Below the pieces are notes generated by a model. That model was not told the origin of the DNA. It searched no databases and worked only from the letters and a program-made list of their open reading frames with translations. 64,000 nucleotides of DNA from a virus: the IMG/VR virus record IMGVR_UViG_3300047560_002175, positions 64,001 through 128,000 of that record; one strand, written 5' to 3'. A program made the position numbers and the translations under genes. Position 1 is the first letter of the stretch. The number at the start of each line of letters is the position of its first letter. Of the stretch, positions 26,627 through 34,736 are shown in pieces.

Positions 26627-27304
26627 TTACATTTCAGGAAATAGACATTCGTGTACGAATAATTTAACATCTTCGTCACTTAGTCCAAGTGCAGCCATTA
26701 CTCGAGGGGTGTGCGGTATTTGTTTTTGTTGTATAGCATAAAAGTTTTGTGCTTGCACCGTGCTTTTAACTGTGTTATTTGTACGCGCAACGTTTGAAAC
26801 ATAGTAGTTGCTTGTTGTTTGTACAATGCTATTTATTTGTGTAATTTCATCTTGTTTTTGAATATTACTTGCTGCAATTATATGTGGGGAAAATATATCC
26901 TTCCCCCACTCAGGAATTTCTCGAACCTTTTCCCAAGTAAGTTTGTTTACTTCTTGGCTAAAAAAATCTATCATTGGATGATCAACATCACCTGCAGGAC
27001 TGTAATCATGAAAGAATCCAGTAATCTTATTACGTCCTGCAACAATGTCGCAACCAAAGATAGGAGCCGGGTTATGAATGTGAGGAAAAATACAGCAATG
27101 CATCATCCATAACCCGTTACCATCTGAAGCATCTACTACATTAAGATGCGCTCTACGATATGCATTGCTAGTCCAAACTCTGTTGATCCAGCCATTATAG
27201 TTAAATCGTTCTAAGCCAGGTTCTTCAATTTCAGTACCTGACTGATTAAACAATTCTTCTAAATGATGCTGGACTTTAATTAGTTGTGTCTTTAGCTCAG
27301 TCAT
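26627..27304 (-). CDS. pcyX: ferredoxin-dependent bilin reductase (PcyX/PebS-type)
   Basis: A 225-residue FDBR family protein that reduces biliverdin. The core is MHCCIFPHIHNPAPIFGCDIVAG followed by KITGFFHDYSP, where the FGCDIV and D-x-SP segments are shared by PcyA, PebA, PebS and PcyX. Phage PcyX enzymes from marine metagenomes make phycoerythrobilin with a heme oxygenase next door, the same arrangement as here (8-nt overlap). Which bilin is made cannot be told from sequence alone. Confidence 0.85.
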   Translation of the reverse strand: MTELKTQLIKVQHHLEELFNQSGTEIEEPGLERFNYNGWINRVWTSNAYRRAHLNVVDASDGNGLWMMHCCIFPHIHNPAPIFGCDIVAGRNKITGFFHDYSPAGDVDHPMIDFFSQEVNKLTWEKVREIPEWGKDIFSPHIIAASNIQKQDEITQINSIVQTTSNYYVSNVARTNNTVKSTVQAQNFYAIQQKQIPHTPRVMAALGLSDEDVKLFVHECLFPEM

Positions 27305-27854
27305 TGACTAATGGAATCGAAATTGAATCGTGTAGTTCATCAAACAATCTTGCGGCAAATTCAAAACACACGTTTGCTTCATCTGCCATATCATCGTTTA
27401 GCTTTTCTCTAATGGTAGCTTTAAGCTCACTGGCATTTTCAAATTTGTAATAGTTTCCTTGTCCTGGAACTTTTTGTGCAATCATTTGACCACCATACAA
27501 ATCTCCCATGTGTCTAACATACAAGTGCGCCATTAGTTTTTCTTTATCTTCGCGTATTGTAACTAAATGCTCTTTATATGCAGTAGTCACTGGCAATTCA
27601 ACAGGTGGAGCATCTCCCTTAGGCCATAGTTCATAAAAATCTTCGTGTATACGCGGAGCACGTCTAATATTAGGAAGATCGTTTAACAGTCCAGCCATTG
27701 TTGCATGTGTTTCTAGCATGTCGTACATTTGAAATTGATTATACAAATATGTTGCATATAGAGTTGGATTGATCTCTCCTGCAAAAATCATTTTAACAAA
27801 TGGCTTTGATTCAACTAGATCGTGTGATGCTTTAGTTAGTTCTTTTAAACTCAT
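27297..27854 (-). CDS. hmuO: heme oxygenase
   Basis: Start MSLKELTKASHDLVE is chosen for its GGAG site. The frame extends 22 codons further upstream without one. The 185-residue protein has the proximal heme His in LTKASHDLVE and the distal GDLYGGQM helix. It opens heme to biliverdin, CO and Fe2+, feeding the bilin reductase. It stands in an operon with clpS and hsp20, an unusual setting that links it to stress-type expression. Confidence 0.9.
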   Translation of the reverse strand: MSLKELTKASHDLVESKPFVKMIFAGEINPTLYATYLYNQFQMYDMLETHATMAGLLNDLPNIRRAPRIHEDFYELWPKGDAPPVELPVTTAYKEHLVTIREDKEKLMAHLYVRHMGDLYGGQMIAQKVPGQGNYYKFENASELKATIREKLNDDMADEANVCFEFAARLFDELHDSISIPLVND

Positions 27855-27870
27855 TATTTCTCCAATAAGG

Positions 27871-28173
27871 TTATTCTTCTTCAAGTTTAAGTTGTAATGG
27901 GAAACCCGACGCCCTTGCAAGTGCAGTTGCTTCGACTGTTTTTATTTCTGCAATTTCAAAATTGTAAACACCTGCTACTGCAGAACCAGTTTCATGAATT
28001 TGCATAGTAATAATACCTGCAGAATTTGGGTCATGTTTAAAGATCTCCATTAGCATTGATACAACAAAATCAACCGGAGTAACATCATCGTTAAGAACGA
28101 TTACTTTCCAACGTTTTGGTTCTGGTACTTGTATCTTTACTTTTTCGTCTACAGCAATATCTGTACTTGTCAT
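27871..28173 (-). CDS. clpS: ClpS adaptor
   Basis: A 100-residue ClpS: KRWKVIVLNDDVTPVDFVVSML with the NDD-TP core, the metal/Asp-lined pocket for N-degrons, and a C-terminal GVYNFEIAEIK strand. ClpS brings N-end-rule substrates to ClpAP and can inhibit degradation of SsrA-tagged proteins. The latter is relevant because this phage has its own tmRNA tag. Confidence 0.92.
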   Translation of the reverse strand: MTSTDIAVDEKVKIQVPEPKRWKVIVLNDDVTPVDFVVSMLMEIFKHDPNSAGIITMQIHETGSAVAGVYNFEIAEIKTVEATALARASGFPLQLKLEEE

Positions 28174-28181
28174 TTGGACTC

Positions 28182-28601
28182 CTATTTAATTTGAATTTGA
28201 CGAGTAATCGTCGGGGTAGGTGAAATGTGATTAAGAGTAATTGTTAGTACTCCGTCCTCAATTGTTGCACTTTGGATTTCAATATTTTCAGCTAAAGAAA
28301 AAGATTTTTCAAAATCGCGAAAACCAAGCCCTCTATGCATGTATATTTTATTTGCTGAAGGATGCGGTTGGCTTCTTTTTCCAATAATAACAAGCTGATT
28401 ACCTGTAAGATTTACAGTAATATCTTCTTTTTTAAAACCTGCGATTGCTATTTCAATAGTGTATTCACTATTATCATAATTGATTATATTGTATGGTGGG
28501 TAATTGTTAGCTGCTGAAATACATGCAGCAGTAAATAGAGAATCAAACCCTATTAATGATTTATTGTATACTAGTAATGATAATTTGTCATCTGACGACA
28601 T
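28182..28601 (-). CDS. hsp20: small heat-shock protein Hsp20 (IbpA-like)
   Basis: A 139-residue sHSP with the alpha-crystallin domain (FKKEDITVNLTGNQLVIIGKR, YMHRGLGFRDFEKSFSLAENI, DGVLTITLNH). The order and the YMHRG-like segment fit IbpA. Its N-terminal IGFDSLF is also IbpA-like. It holds unfolded proteins for DnaK, which the phage also encodes. First gene of the hsp20-clpS-hmuO-pcyX operon. Confidence 0.93.
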   Translation of the reverse strand: MSSDDKLSLLVYNKSLIGFDSLFTAACISAANNYPPYNIINYDNSEYTIEIAIAGFKKEDITVNLTGNQLVIIGKRSQPHPSANKIYMHRGLGFRDFEKSFSLAENIEIQSATIEDGVLTITLNHISPTPTITRQIQIK

Positions 28602-28660
28602 AAAAAAATCTCCTTATAAAAAGCGAGTACCGTTATAAACCCGTATGGCGTTTATTTAAA
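28602..28660 (-). promoter_or_regulatory. hsp20 leader: hairpin and possible fourU thermometer
   Basis: ATAAACGCC-ATAC-GGGTTTAT forms a hairpin. Just upstream of the start, CTTTT can pair with the ribosome binding site AGGAG across a UAUA loop (C-G, U-A, U-G, U-G, U-A), the arrangement of fourU RNA thermometers. The dnaK leader has a comparable hairpin and the same ACTCGCTT sequence before its site. Confidence 0.4.
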
Positions 28661-28664
28661 ATAT

Positions 28665-28693
28665 ATTATAGCATAGCTGCTGACAAATGTCAA
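28665..28693 (-). promoter_or_regulatory. sigma70-type promoter of the hsp20 operon
   Basis: TTGACA, 17-nt spacer, TATAAT, 63 nt upstream of the hsp20 ATG. No sigma32-type CCCCAT box is apparent. Confidence 0.8.
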
Positions 28694-28712
28694 CAGCTAT
28701 GCACAAGTATTG

Positions 28713-30641
28713 TTATTCAGTTTTATCTGAATCAGGATTTGCAGTTACCTCAACTACTTCTTCAGTTGGAGTAACTTCTGAAAATTCAGCATCTACACTT
28801 TCTGCAGTTGATGAGTTAGCTTCATCTAACTCACGTTTCTTATCAAATGCAGGTTGCGCTGCTTCGTATAGTGTTTTAATTGCTTCACCGATAGCTTCAA
28901 TATCTTCACCGTCACGAGCAGTATTTAATGCAAGGAATGCATCTTCAATTGCATTGCGTTGTTCATCAGTTAGTTGATCTTTTACTTCATCATAATCTTT
29001 TCTAACTAAGTATACCTGTGTTTCAGCTTGATTTCGAGTATCGATTAGCTCTTTAGCTTTAGCATCTGCTTCTGCATTTTCTTCAGCTTCTCTAACCATA
29101 CGTTTGATTTCGTCCTCAGTTAAACCTGAATCAGATTTAATAGTAATCTTGTTTTCTTTGCCGGTATTCTTATCTTTAGCACTTACATGCATAATACCGT
29201 TAGCATCGATATCAAATGTTACTTCAATCTGTGGCATGCCACGTGGGGCTGCATCAATACCTTCTAAATTAAATTCACCAAGTTGTTTATTGTAACGATA
29301 CAATTCACGTTCACCTTGTCCTACTCTAATAGTTACAGCAGGTTGGTTGTCCTCTGCAGTTGAGAATGTTTGGCTTGCTTTAGTTGGGATAGTTGTGTTT
29401 TTAGTAATTAGTTTAGTAAATACACCACCCATTGTTTCAATACCTAAACTTAGTGGAGTAACGTCAAGTAACAATACGTCAGTTTTGTCACCTGCTAATA
29501 CCGCACCTTGAATAGCTGCACCAGCTGCAACTGCTTCGTCTGGGTTAACATCTTTACGTGGTGCTTTTCCAAAGAATGCTTCAACAGCTTCTTGTACTTT
29601 AGGCATACGTGTTTGTCCACCTACTAAAATTACTTCGTCAATATCTGACAAATCAACTTTAGCATCTGCAACTGCAATTTTACAAGGTTCAATTGAACGT
29701 TGAATTAAATCATCAACTAGACCTTCAAACTTAGCACGAGTTACAGTTACGTTTAAGTGTTTAGGACCAGTGGCATCTGCAGTAACATATGGTAAGTTGA
29801 CATTAGTTTGTGCAGTGCTTGATAACTCAATTTTAGCTTTTTCAGCAGCTTCTTTTAAACGTTGTAATGCCATTGTATCGGATTTAAGATCAACACCAGA
29901 ATCTTTCTTAAATTCATCGATTAAATGATCCATTAAACGTTGGTCAAAGTCTTCACCGCCTAAGAATGTATCACCGTTTGTTGATAATACTTCAATTTGT
30001 TTATCACCGTCAACATTAGCGATTTCAATAATACTAATATCAAAAGTACCACCACCTAAGTCAAATACAGCAACTTTGCGGTCTTTCTTATCAGACTTAT
30101 CAACACCATAACTTAATGCTGCGGCTGTTGGTTCATTAATAATACGCAATACTTCTAATCCAGCAATACGTCCTGCGTCTTTAGTTGCTTGACGTTGTGA
30201 ATCGTTAAAGTATGCAGGTACAGTAATAACTGCTTGAGTTACTTCTTTACCTAAATAGTCTTCTGCAGTTTTTTTCATCTTACGTAAGATTTCTGCAGAT
30301 ACTTGTGGTGGAGCTAATTTTTCACCGTTCGCTTCTACCCATGCATCGCCATTGTCAGCTTTAATAATACTGTACGGCATTAAGTCAATATCTTTCTGTA
30401 CAGCTGACTCGTCGAATTTACGACCAATGAGACGCTTAACAGCATATAATGTGTTTTTTGGATTTGTTACTGATTGACGTTTTGCTGCAGCACCAACTAA
30501 AATTTCTTCTGGTGTGTATGCGATGATTGAAGGGGTAGTACGTGTACCTTCTGCGTTTTCAATTACTTTAGCAATTCCGTTTTCTAAGATTGCTACGCAG
30601 CTGTTTGTTGTACCTAAGTCGATTCCGATAATTTTGCTCAT
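28713..30641 (-). CDS. dnaK: chaperone DnaK (Hsp70), full length
   Basis: A 642-residue Hsp70. The ATPase domain has [26 protein letters not shown] and [11 protein letters not shown]. The linker is [19 protein letters not shown], and the substrate domain and acidic tail are complete. The segment [20 protein letters not shown] and [13 protein letters not shown] are typical of betaproteobacterial DnaK, which points to the donor and host. Full-length DnaK is rare in phages. No dnaJ or grpE is in the window, so it must use host partners. Confidence 0.97.
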   Translation of the reverse strand: MSKIIGIDLGTTNSCVAILENGIAKVIENAEGTRTTPSIIAYTPEEILVGAAAKRQSVTNPKNTLYAVKRLIGRKFDESAVQKDIDLMPYSIIKADNGDAWVEANGEKLAPPQVSAEILRKMKKTAEDYLGKEVTQAVITVPAYFNDSQRQATKDAGRIAGLEVLRIINEPTAAALSYGVDKSDKKDRKVAVFDLGGGTFDISIIEIANVDGDKQIEVLSTNGDTFLGGEDFDQRLMDHLIDEFKKDSGVDLKSDTMALQRLKEAAEKAKIELSSTAQTNVNLPYVTADATGPKHLNVTVTRAKFEGLVDDLIQRSIEPCKIAVADAKVDLSDIDEVILVGGQTRMPKVQEAVEAFFGKAPRKDVNPDEAVAAGAAIQGAVLAGDKTDVLLLDVTPLSLGIETMGGVFTKLITKNTTIPTKASQTFSTAEDNQPAVTIRVGQGERELYRYNKQLGEFNLEGIDAAPRGMPQIEVTFDIDANGIMHVSAKDKNTGKENKITIKSDSGLTEDEIKRMVREAEENAEADAKAKELIDTRNQAETQVYLVRKDYDEVKDQLTDEQRNAIEDAFLALNTARDGEDIEAIGEAIKTLYEAAQPAFDKKRELDEANSSTAESVDAEFSEVTPTEEVVEVTANPDSDKTE

Positions 30642-30725
30642 TGTAATTCTCCTATATATTAAGCGAGTAATGTTGTGGACACCATGTCCGTGTATTAAAC
30701 CCTATTGGCATTTAATACGTTTTTA
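30642..30725 (-). promoter_or_regulatory. dnaK leader with hairpins
   Basis: CGTATTAAATGCC-AATA-GGGTTTAATACACG and GGACA-TGG-TGTCC form two hairpins, followed by ACTCGCTTAATATATAGGAG before the ATG. The first hairpin and the ACTCGCTT segment match the hsp20 leader in design, suggesting common post-transcriptional control. The promoter is not clear. A possible TTGAAA/TGATAA pair with a 16-nt spacer overlaps the dyad at 30729..30761. Confidence 0.4.
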
Positions 30726-30728
30726 TTT

Positions 30729-30761
30729 ATCATTTTGAAATAAAAATATTTCAAAAATGAT
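30729..30761. repeat. inverted repeat upstream of dnaK
   Basis: CATTTTGAAATA and TATTTCAAAAATG form a nearly perfect AT-rich dyad between the 75-codon gene and dnaK. It could be an operator or a terminator. Its T-rich flank towards dnaK fits either. Confidence 0.45.
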
Positions 30762-30768
30762 TTATTTT

Positions 30769-30996
30769 TCATAATTTTTTAAATACTGGCATTTGATTTG
30801 TCATTTCTATAAACTTGTACTTATTTGGGTTAAAACGATTTTTAATGTCGTTTTTGGGATTTCTAATATTTACTGGCATTCGCTCAATTGAACGACCGCG
30901 ATTATCAATAATCATGTACCATAGTAACCCAACACTTGTATCAGCTGGAAATGAATCCAGCTGAGTTTTAAATAAAGCATGATATTTTAGTTTCAT
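30769..30996 (-). CDS. small basic hypothetical protein, 75 aa
   Basis: A basic protein with VGLLWYMIIDNRGRSIERMP in the middle. It overlaps dexA-like by 4 nt. No family recognised. Confidence 0.65.
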   Translation of the reverse strand: MKLKYHALFKTQLDSFPADTSVGLLWYMIIDNRGRSIERMPVNIRNPKNDIKNRFNPNKYKFIEMTNQMPVFKKL

Positions 30997-31553
30997 TTGT
31001 ATTTCTTAAATGGATTGATACCGTGTTCCATAAGTACTTGTGATACATTCTGTACACCAATCGCTTGTGCTACAGCATCTTCTACAGCATTGTGAGCTGT
31101 AACTGGTGGCATATTTGGATCAATACCTAAATCAAAATATGTACGAACATCTCGAATAGCCCAGTACTTCCAAGGTGCAGCGCGATTTAATGCATTATAA
31201 TAAGTGTCGCATACTACAATATCAAATCCAGCACCGTTTGACCAAAAGCAACTTGCACCCCATGAAAATTTATGTAGTTGAGTAAATGCATCAACTACTG
31301 GTATTCTACCTTCTTCAGTAAATGCTTCGTCTTGTGCTTCTTGTGATTGTTTAGACCACCATTCAATTGTGCCATCGTCAATATGCATTCCAAGATTGCC
31401 TGAATCTTCAAGGCTTACTCTAATGTATAATTTATCTTTTTCTTCAATTGGATCATTGCCTAATGGGTCAAATCTAACTGCACCAATTGTTAGAATAGTT
31501 GCATTAGTTTGTGTAGATAATGTTTCAAGGTCCAGCATGATATGATTTTTCAT
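30993..31553 (-). CDS. dexA: 3'-5' exonuclease, DexA/Rv2179c-like
   Basis: A 186-residue DEDD-type exonuclease: motif I HIMLDLETLSTQTNATILTIG, motif II WSNGAGFDIVVCDTYY, motif III HNAVEDAVAQAIGV. The HIM-DLET start and the WSNG motif are typical of the Rv2179c-like exoribonuclease family that includes T4 DexA. The substrate could be RNA or single-stranded DNA. Confidence 0.88.
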   Translation of the reverse strand: MKNHIMLDLETLSTQTNATILTIGAVRFDPLGNDPIEEKDKLYIRVSLEDSGNLGMHIDDGTIEWWSKQSQEAQDEAFTEEGRIPVVDAFTQLHKFSWGASCFWSNGAGFDIVVCDTYYNALNRAAPWKYWAIRDVRTYFDLGIDPNMPPVTAHNAVEDAVAQAIGVQNVSQVLMEHGINPFKKYK

Positions 31554-31556
31554 TTA

Positions 31557-32264
31557 TTATCCTTTTAGTAGTGTAAGAGTTTCGTCAATATATTCATGAT
31601 AGTTTGATAGTGTATAAGCCCAACGATCACATAAAAACTCATAAACATTATCATTGTACGGAATACCATACATTGCTATGACGTTATCTGACTCTACAGC
31701 TTTTTCTAATGCCGGAGTCCAGTGAGCTATACGCTGTGCAATTTCTTTTTCAGTGTTGCATGGAAACTTCTCGTACATATCAAGTGTAGGATCATCAAGC
31801 AATTCTTGACATTTAGAGTAAAACCAAATAGCAGCATCAATCCATTTTGGTCCTAATTCTTTAAAACCAGTTTGCCAAATAGTAGAATACTTTTTCTTAA
31901 AATTAGGATATGGAGATTTATCTGCAATACTTTGTATTTTAACCCAATACATGCTAGGATCGTAATTAGAGCGTTCGCTGTCTAATGCAACATATTTAGC
32001 TTTATGATCGTGTCGATTAAAATACCCGTTATACACATCTTCTTCTGTCAGAAGTTGTAATGCTCGTTCTTTATCAAAGGGTGCATAAGTTACTTCTTCA
32101 ATCAAGTCTGCATCGTTGTTAATACCATTGCCTAATACATTTAGCAATTGATCAAAGACTTTAAATTTTGCATCTTCAAATGATTTACTAACAAATAGAC
32201 TAGGATATTTAATTACTCGAGATAATACGTAATCATCTGGAGTGTAAAAATTAGAATGTGTCAT
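31557..32264 (-). CDS. hypothetical protein, 235 aa
   Basis: A soluble protein with mostly helical, Trp/Tyr-rich C-terminal half (WIDAAIWFYSKCQELL, EFLCDRWAYTLSNYHEYIDE). No signature recognised. It overlaps the next gene by 14 nt and probably belongs to the dexA transcript. Confidence 0.7.
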   Translation of the reverse strand: MTHSNFYTPDDYVLSRVIKYPSLFVSKSFEDAKFKVFDQLLNVLGNGINNDADLIEEVTYAPFDKERALQLLTEEDVYNGYFNRHDHKAKYVALDSERSNYDPSMYWVKIQSIADKSPYPNFKKKYSTIWQTGFKELGPKWIDAAIWFYSKCQELLDDPTLDMYEKFPCNTEKEIAQRIAHWTPALEKAVESDNVIAMYGIPYNDNVYEFLCDRWAYTLSNYHEYIDETLTLLKG

Positions 32265-32514
32265 AAGTGTAAGAGCTCCCCCAACCTAATAAAAGTCCAA
32301 AAATAATAATATAATTTAAATCATGTCCGTCATACCAATCGGTACTAAACCGTTGAAACCAGTTTGGTCGAACTCCTATTGTAACATACGAAAAATTCCA
32401 ACTAGCGTATGCTACGTGATCATGCTTGCGTATTCCTTTATGGAATTTTTGATTAAAACTTATTGTAATCGATTTGTCATGTATTAACAATACTTCTGGT
32501 TTTTCAAACAACAT
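32251..32514 (-). CDS. hypothetical protein, 87 aa
   Basis: Begins MLFEKPEVLLIHDKSITISF, has many aromatic residues and a hydrophobic C-terminal stretch (YIIIFGLLLGWGSSYTY), so it may be membrane associated. Overlaps both neighbours. Function unknown. Confidence 0.6.
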   Translation of the reverse strand: MLFEKPEVLLIHDKSITISFNQKFHKGIRKHDHVAYASWNFSYVTIGVRPNWFQRFSTDWYDGHDLNYIIIFGLLLGWGSSYTYDTF

Positions 32515-32812
32515 CTATTGTCCTCACAGGTCGAATGATTGCAGTTAAATGTGGAAACAGCCAATGTTTAAAACCATCTTGATGTTGTTTAAAGTGTTTT
32601 ATTTTTACACAACCATTGGTGTGATTTATTTTATTTGATAAGTACCATCCAGATAAATCGTAATCTACATACGTATGGATATATACTAATTCAGCATAAG
32701 TTGGAACTCGCCAACCTCGTTTACCGTCAACTGTAAGCATAAAGCAATATAGCATTGCTTGCTCATATGATAGTTCTGTCTCAGTGTGCTTTGGAGCGAT
32801 TTCTATATTCAT
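32504..32812 (-). CDS. DUF1566-like small protein, 102 aa
   Basis: Start MNIEIAPKH is preferred to an upstream ATG. The motif RGWRVPTYAELVYIHTYVD followed by SGWYLSNK and IIRPVRTID resembles the DUF1566/lectin-like pattern W-R-L-P-T-..E and ...RCVR. It could be a small carbohydrate-binding or virion protein. Confidence in the family is low. Confidence 0.6.
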   Translation of the reverse strand: MNIEIAPKHTETELSYEQAMLYCFMLTVDGKRGWRVPTYAELVYIHTYVDYDLSGWYLSNKINHTNGCVKIKHFKQHQDGFKHWLFPHLTAIIRPVRTIDVV

Positions 32813-33128
32813 TTTTAACAAGTTCACGTTTAGCATTAGCCTTAGCTTTTAGGGCATTTTGTAATCTTTCGTATTTGAGTCGTAACGGAGATTTACATTG
32901 TTCCATTAAGTGCATAGGCATTTGGCATTTACCTGTTGTTTGGTAGAAATCAGGTTTGCCCCATTTACTTTCTGGCAAATCATATTCAATTGGAGCAATT
33001 ACTGTTGGTAATGGCTGTACTGGATTTGCTGCTGCATATTTTTGAAGAATAGGAGTAATATCTATATCGTCATCAACATTTGCATGTGCTGAACTTACTA
33101 ATAATAACGCCAGAAAGTATTTTTTCAT
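32781..33128 (-). CDS. secreted hypothetical protein, 115 aa
   Basis: A signal peptide (MKKYFLALLLVSSAHA) is followed by an acidic segment and a C-terminal basic helix (LKYERLQNALKAKANAKREL). There are two Cys (GKCQMP, EQCKSP). Periplasmic location inferred. Function unknown. Confidence 0.65.
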   Translation of the reverse strand: MKKYFLALLLVSSAHANVDDDIDITPILQKYAAANPVQPLPTVIAPIEYDLPESKWGKPDFYQTTGKCQMPMHLMEQCKSPLRLKYERLQNALKAKANAKRELVKNEYRNRSKAH

Positions 33129-33131
33129 ATA

Positions 33132-33506
33132 TCACCAAGTAATCGTTAGTTTATTTGCTTGAGTAAATTGTTCTGATTTGAATTCAGAGCAAGCTACATG
33201 ATATCCGTAACTTGCTAACTTCTCAACAAGTGGTTCAAAAAACTTGTTGTGTTCATAAAACTTTACAAGTGTCTCGTGTGCTTCCCATAAAAAATCAACA
33301 CCAGATTCACGTTGTGGTCTAGAAAGCTTTGGACTAAAGAAACCAGGTGGTTGTTTAATCTTTTCATAAAGAACAAGTGTAAATTGATTGGTGTTTGGAC
33401 TAGTTCTAACTTGATGGATACGTAACAGCTTATCAAGCTCTCTCATAAATAACCAAATCTCGTGATCAAGATTGGTGTATTTCTTTAGTTCCCATGAATT
33501 AATCAT
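33132..33506 (-). CDS. hypothetical protein, 124 aa
   Basis: The start MINSWELKKY is chosen because its ATG overlaps the upstream stop (TAATG). A soluble protein with FLWEAHETLVKFYEHNKFF and a C-terminal beta segment (NKLTITW). No family recognised. Confidence 0.65.
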   Translation of the reverse strand: MINSWELKKYTNLDHEIWLFMRELDKLLRIHQVRTSPNTNQFTLVLYEKIKQPPGFFSPKLSRPQRESGVDFLWEAHETLVKFYEHNKFFEPLVEKLASYGYHVACSEFKSEQFTQANKLTITW

Positions 33507-33997
33507 TACTCCTCCCAAACGTTTGGTAATCTGCTTTTGTTACGGATTGCAGTATAAATGTTGATATTCTCGTTATCTGCAAAGTGAATTAGTTTGTTGA
33601 TAATATCAGTACCAACTAAAAAGTCAGCATTATCAATAACAAGTATATTTGATTTACTTTCACTGACATTATCGATGCCTTTATAGAGTTCAAATAAGTA
33701 TGGAATCATTTCTCCATTGTAAATCTCATGTGTAGCTTTTACTGCTGCACTCATTGTACTTTCAATAACGTGAATAAGCTCAACATTTGAGTTTGCATCG
33801 TTAAACCGATTTTTAATCCCTGTATCTGTTTCTATACTAAGGTACACTACGCGGTTACCTCTTAACGATTCATGAGCAGCTGCATTCGCAAGTAACGTAG
33901 TAACGCCTACTTCTTTTTTTGAAAAATCATAGATCATAACTTTGTTGCGTGATTCTACACCGTTGTTCATAGATCTAAATGAGACTTTTTGTATCAT
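33506..33997 (-). CDS. P-loop-like ATPase with degenerate Walker A
   Basis: A 163-residue RecA/DnaB-like fragment. VMIYDFSKKEVGVTTLLANAAAH followed by GNRVVYLSIETD has the order of a Walker A strand-loop-helix and the next strand, but the GK[ST] signature is replaced by GVTT. NILVIDNADFL is a good Walker B. ATP binding is therefore doubtful. Behind its own promoter. Confidence 0.6.
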   Translation of the reverse strand: MIQKVSFRSMNNGVESRNKVMIYDFSKKEVGVTTLLANAAAHESLRGNRVVYLSIETDTGIKNRFNDANSNVELIHVIESTMSAAVKATHEIYNGEMIPYLFELYKGIDNVSESKSNILVIDNADFLVGTDIINKLIHFADNENINIYTAIRNKSRLPNVWEE

Positions 33998-34019
33998 ATG
34001 GACTCCTAATTAAAAATAT

Positions 34020-34048
34020 ATTATACTATAGTTTGCATAAGAAGTCAA
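34020..34048 (-). promoter_or_regulatory. sigma70-type promoter
   Basis: TTGACT, 17-nt spacer, TATAAT, upstream of the P-loop-like gene. The -35 overlaps the end of the 51-codon membrane gene. Confidence 0.75.
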
Positions 34049-34200
34049 ACTTTATGAAATAAAATCTGTAGAGTAAATGCAAATAGCCCAAATGTAATAA
34101 GAGATCCACCTACAATTGGATTACCTCCTAATAATAAAAGAACAATACCAATAAATGATATTAAGTTAAGAATGATAGTAACAGTAAAGTCGCTAACCAT
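34045..34200 (-). CDS. small membrane protein, 51 aa
   Basis: The start MVSDFTVTIILN is preferred. A longer frame begins within the upstream gene. Two membrane helices with a GGNPIVGGS turn. It overlaps the upstream gene by 8 nt. Function unknown. Confidence 0.6.
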   Translation of the reverse strand: MVSDFTVTIILNLISFIGIVLLLLGGNPIVGGSLITFGLFAFTLQILFHKV

Positions 34201-34477
34201 GTTTGCACCTCGAGTGTTTGCGGTTATGAATCCATAACCATATATTGTGTAAGTAGATACTTGAAACAATTCCAAAAGCACCACCTAATACAAACACTAT
34301 GCTTTCAAGTGTAGATGCATTAGGTGCTAATTTAAAAAGAACTAATTGACAAGTACCAATCATTAAGGATGTAACGAATGCTGCTATCACATGTTTATCA
34401 CGTACAATTTGTGACTGAAAGCCTAACAGTAGTACAACACTGTAGGATGAGAAGAACAACATCAATAAAGTTTCCAT
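34193..34477 (-). CDS. small membrane protein, 94 aa
   Basis: Start METLLMLFF is chosen for its AGGAGG site just upstream. Three predicted membrane helices and a basic, His-rich C-terminus (HNRKHSRCKHG). Function unknown. Confidence 0.62.
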   Translation of the reverse strand: METLLMLFFSSYSVVLLLGFQSQIVRDKHVIAAFVTSLMIGTCQLVLFKLAPNASTLESIVFVLGGAFGIVSSIYLHNIWLWIHNRKHSRCKHG

Positions 34478-34514
34478 AACCCTCCTAATCAAAACAGACC
34501 AAATAGTATTTCAA

Positions 34515-34736
34515 TCATTCGTTAGCTGATTGTTTACGTTTCTTAATAACCTTCTTTGCTCTCCAACCAATGTGGAACCAATGACGTGCTATCATAAAAT
34601 TAGAAGAAGGTTTAAGAGCATCCTCATCTAACTCAATCAACTGATGTTCGCACAAGCTCTTAAAATACTTCCACTGTTTATCTGTAAGTGGTCCTTGAAG
34701 TTGTTTATCTAATTGTTTTTCTAAATCTTTTTTCAT
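34515..34736 (-). CDS. small basic hypothetical protein, 73 aa
   Basis: Start MKKDLEKQLDKQL overlaps the rnl1 stop codon (TAATG). A helical protein with a C-terminal basic cluster (WRAKKVIKKRKQ). Translationally coupled to rnl1, but no known partner role. Confidence 0.65.
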   Translation of the reverse strand: MKKDLEKQLDKQLQGPLTDKQWKYFKSLCEHQLIELDEDALKPSSNFMIARHWFHIGWRAKKVIKKRKQSANE

